A stretch of 15,556 nucleotides of DNA from positions 1 through 15,556 of the forward strand of contig JASMAO010000109.1 in NCBI GenBank assembly GCA_030754315.1. Direction: 5' to 3'. The DNA comes from SAR202 cluster bacterium. GTDB taxonomy: Bacteria; Chloroflexota; Dehalococcoidia; Lucifugimonadales; JASMAO01. Each line of letters begins with the position of its first letter. Within the stretch, counting starts at the first letter, position 1. Shown piece after piece: positions 13,804 through 15,556 of this stretch. Made by a program: the position numbers and the translations under genes. Below the pieces are notes generated by a model. It made no database searches and was not told the DNA's origin. It saw only the letters and a list, made by a program, of their open reading frames with translations.

Positions 13804-15459
13804 CTAGTAGAGTGAAACGTCTTCATATTTGGACACTGTCTCTTCTTCTTTTGTTATCATCTCAATGACTGCTGGTTGTCCCGCCTGGGTGGCCTCGAGG
13901 GCTTTCTTAATGGATGGGCCGATCTGGTCTGGTGCGGTCACACGTTGAGCAAATGCGCCTAGGCCGGCTGAGACATTGGCGTACTCACCGGTGAACTCGT
14001 TACTTTGGTAGTGTTTGGTGGCATATGGCATGTGACTTGAATAATGGGTCATAACACCATTGTTGAGGATTACGGTGAGTGTACCTATGTCGTTTCGGGC
14101 CGCTGTTTCAATATCGAGTCCCGCCATTCCAAAGGCGGCATCCCCCATTACATTAACTACGGTCTTATCTGGTGCGGCTAGTTTGGCCCCAAGGGCTAGG
14201 CCCAAGCCATAACCCAGTTGGGTTGATTTACCCCAGCCTATATATCCGCCAGGTGATTCAGTTTGCCAGAAAGGTACAAGTTGATCACGCGGATAGCCTG
14301 AATCATGTGTGATGATGGTATTATTCACATCGACTGCCGTTGCCAGTTCAGTGAACACCCGGTAGGGGCTAATCGGGACCTCGCTTGAGTTCAATCGAGG
14401 GTTCCATTCCGTCATAAATTTTTCCCTGATGCTTGCTATATCCCTTGCAATTCCTTTCTCATCGGAGCGTCCTTCTGCCCCCAACTGACTTTTGACTTCA
14501 TCGATCATCTGTCGCAATACTAGTTTTGCGTCGCCTATGGCACCGTGGTCGATTCGGTAGTCTTTGTTTAGATCCTCTGGACAGTTTGTTACTTGAGCTA
14601 GGCCCACACCCGTAGGCATAGGAGCGTTGAATCCCGATATAGTGAAGCTGGTTCCGATGCCTAGGCAGAAGTCTGTCTTTTCTAGGTAGCGCGTCACCAT
14701 CAGGGTTGTGGAGCTTGCTCCAGTACCCAGGGACAAAGAATGATTTTCGGGGAAACTGCTCTTGCCAGCCAGCGTCGTCAACACAGGTATTTTAGTTAAC
14801 TCTGCGAACTCCACGAGTTCGTCAGTAGCCTCTGCGTACAAAATGCCCTGGCCAGCGTTGATTATGGGCATATCCGCTTGGAGTAAAGCGGTGACAAGAT
14901 CACGGACATCCTCAGTACTAGCCTCGGAGAGTCGGACGTTCACAGGCTTGTAGTTAAAGTCATTATCCGGAATTTCTTCCTGCCCAACATCATCTGGAAT
15001 CTCCAGCATTACAGGTCCAGGCCGCCCATGTTTGAGCTGGGTGAAAGCATACCGCATAATTTCCTGTATACGCTCTACCATGTTCAGGTGGCCAGAGAAT
15101 TTGGTAATGCCTTTGTAGTGATCAATGGAGTCGAACCCAGGGTGCACTCTTACTCGGTCTCGAGGTGCACCTCCCGGCAGGAACAGCATAGGCACGGAAT
15201 CGGCGTATGCTTGTGCAACTCCTCCGAATGCGTTCTCTGCGCCAGGGCCTCTTTGTGCAGTAAATACCCCTATTTGACGACCTCTCCGTATACGACTGAA
15301 ACCATCGGCCATGTTCACGCCTGCCCGCTCCTGGCGCGTGATGATCGGTCGTATACCCTCTTTCGCCGCGGCATCGATAAGCTTTTGTTCGGGGTAGGCA
15401 GTCATCCACTCTACACCTTCCAACCTCAATATTTTGGCGACGATCTGATTGCCATTCAT
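13804..15459 (-). CDS. Thiamine-diphosphate enzyme, acetolactate synthase-like
   Basis: A complete 551-residue three-domain ThDP enzyme. The pyrimidine domain comes first, with the activating glutamate E44 in TRQERAGVNMADGF and then TAQRGPGAENAF. The middle domain (about 190-330) contains PIINAGQGI and LTTLAGKSSFPENH. The pyrophosphate domain has the metal/ThDP motif GDAAFGMAG (439-447) ending in NN (466-467); the third position is A instead of the usual G. It belongs to the acetolactate synthase / decarboxylase / carboligase superfamily. E44 argues against glyoxylate carboligase, which lacks this glutamate. No regulatory small subunit (IlvN type) is nearby, so branched-chain synthesis is not favoured. 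AAGGAG (15469-15474) lies nine bases before ATG 15459. The CoA-transferase is downstream; the exact reaction is unknown. Confidence 0.9.
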   Translation of the reverse strand: MNGNQIVAKILRLEGVEWMTAYPEQKLIDAAAKEGIRPIITRQERAGVNMADGFSRIRRGRQIGVFTAQRGPGAENAFGGVAQAYADSVPMLFLPGGAPRDRVRVHPGFDSIDHYKGITKFSGHLNMVERIQEIMRYAFTQLKHGRPGPVMLEIPDDVGQEEIPDNDFNYKPVNVRLSEASTEDVRDLVTALLQADMPIINAGQGILYAEATDELVEFAELTKIPVLTTLAGKSSFPENHSLSLGTGASSTTLMVTRYLEKTDFCLGIGTSFTISGFNAPMPTGVGLAQVTNCPEDLNKDYRIDHGAIGDAKLVLRQMIDEVKSQLGAEGRSDEKGIARDIASIREKFMTEWNPRLNSSEVPISPYRVFTELATAVDVNNTIITHDSGYPRDQLVPFWQTESPGGYIGWGKSTQLGYGLGLALGAKLAAPDKTVVNVMGDAAFGMAGLDIETAARNDIGTLTVILNNGVMTHYSSHMPYATKHYQSNEFTGEYANVSAGLGAFAQRVTAPDQIGPSIKKALEATQAGQPAVIEMITKEEETVSKYEDVSLY

Positions 15460-15472
15460 TTAGAGTGTCTCC

Positions 15473-15542
15473 TTGTTACAGACTTAATGCTCTAGTCAGG
15501 CGGCCAGCCCAGGTTTTTTGAGCGCCTGACGTATTGTTACAG
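15473..15542. repeat. Inverted repeat flanked by 9-base direct repeats in the ThDP gene leader
   Basis: GTCAGGCG (15495-15502) and CGCCTGAC (15523-15530) are perfect 8-base inverted arms around a 20-base loop. On either side the word TTGTTACAG recurs in direct orientation (15473-15481 and 15534-15542). The inner copy touches the Shine-Dalgarno sequence of the gene at 15459. No T-run follows the hairpin on either strand, so it does not look like a terminator. It may be an operator, a leader structure or an insertion footprint. Confidence 0.5.
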
Positions 15543-15556
15543 TGAGTGTATCGAAT

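Overview
The window looks like a chromosomal segment of an uncultured bacterium, most plausibly a Chloroflexota lineage related to the marine SAR202/Dehalococcoidia group. This is inferred from the mix of families: a short Nuo cluster without NADH-module genes, CaiB/BaiF CoA-transferase, several thiamine-diphosphate (ThDP) enzymes, DUF1800 and an NHL beta-propeller. No rRNA, phage, transposase or CRISPR sequence was seen, so the taxonomic call is tentative.

Layout. (1) 1-668, minus strand: the N-terminal 222 codons of a ThDP enzyme that runs off the left edge. (2) 669-1084: a divergent intergenic region with candidate promoters for both sides and two symmetrical elements. (3) 1085-8077, plus strand: respiratory complex I genes nuoA-B-C-D-H-I-J-K-L, mostly overlapping or nearly touching. 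(4) 8162-9496, plus strand: threonine synthase (thrC), 84 bases after nuoL. (5) 9497-9823: a convergent gap with a start-less cysteine-rich open stretch and a nested inverted repeat that may terminate transcription from both sides. (6) 9824-12315, minus strand: a two-gene unit, DUF1800 then NHL beta-propeller, with a near-consensus sigma-70 promoter just upstream. (7) 12412-13644, minus strand: CaiB/BaiF (family III) CoA-transferase. (8) 13804-15459, minus strand: a complete acetolactate-synthase-like ThDP enzyme, with a structured leader up to the right edge.

How the genes work together. The nuo genes encode the quinone-reducing arm (B, C, D, I) and part of the membrane arm (A, H, J, K, L) of complex I. 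The NADH-module genes (E, F, G) and two of the three antiporter-like subunits (M, N) are absent from the window. Electrons may therefore enter from a donor other than NADH, or through subunits encoded elsewhere, and M and N must be elsewhere if the enzyme is complete. The CoA-transferase and the two ThDP enzymes could act on 2-oxo acids or acyl-CoAs, but no substrate can be read from sequence alone. The DUF1800-NHL pair has no assigned function.

The strongest unexpected points are: the NHL gene, whose coding continues 58 codons past its first ATG to an ATA codon overlapping the DUF1800 stop; the split nuo cluster; the repeated motifs shared by the nuo promoter region and the ThDP-enzyme leader; and the cysteine-rich open stretch after thrC. 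No clearly new multi-gene system was identified. The DUF1800-NHL unit is the best candidate for uncharacterised biology.
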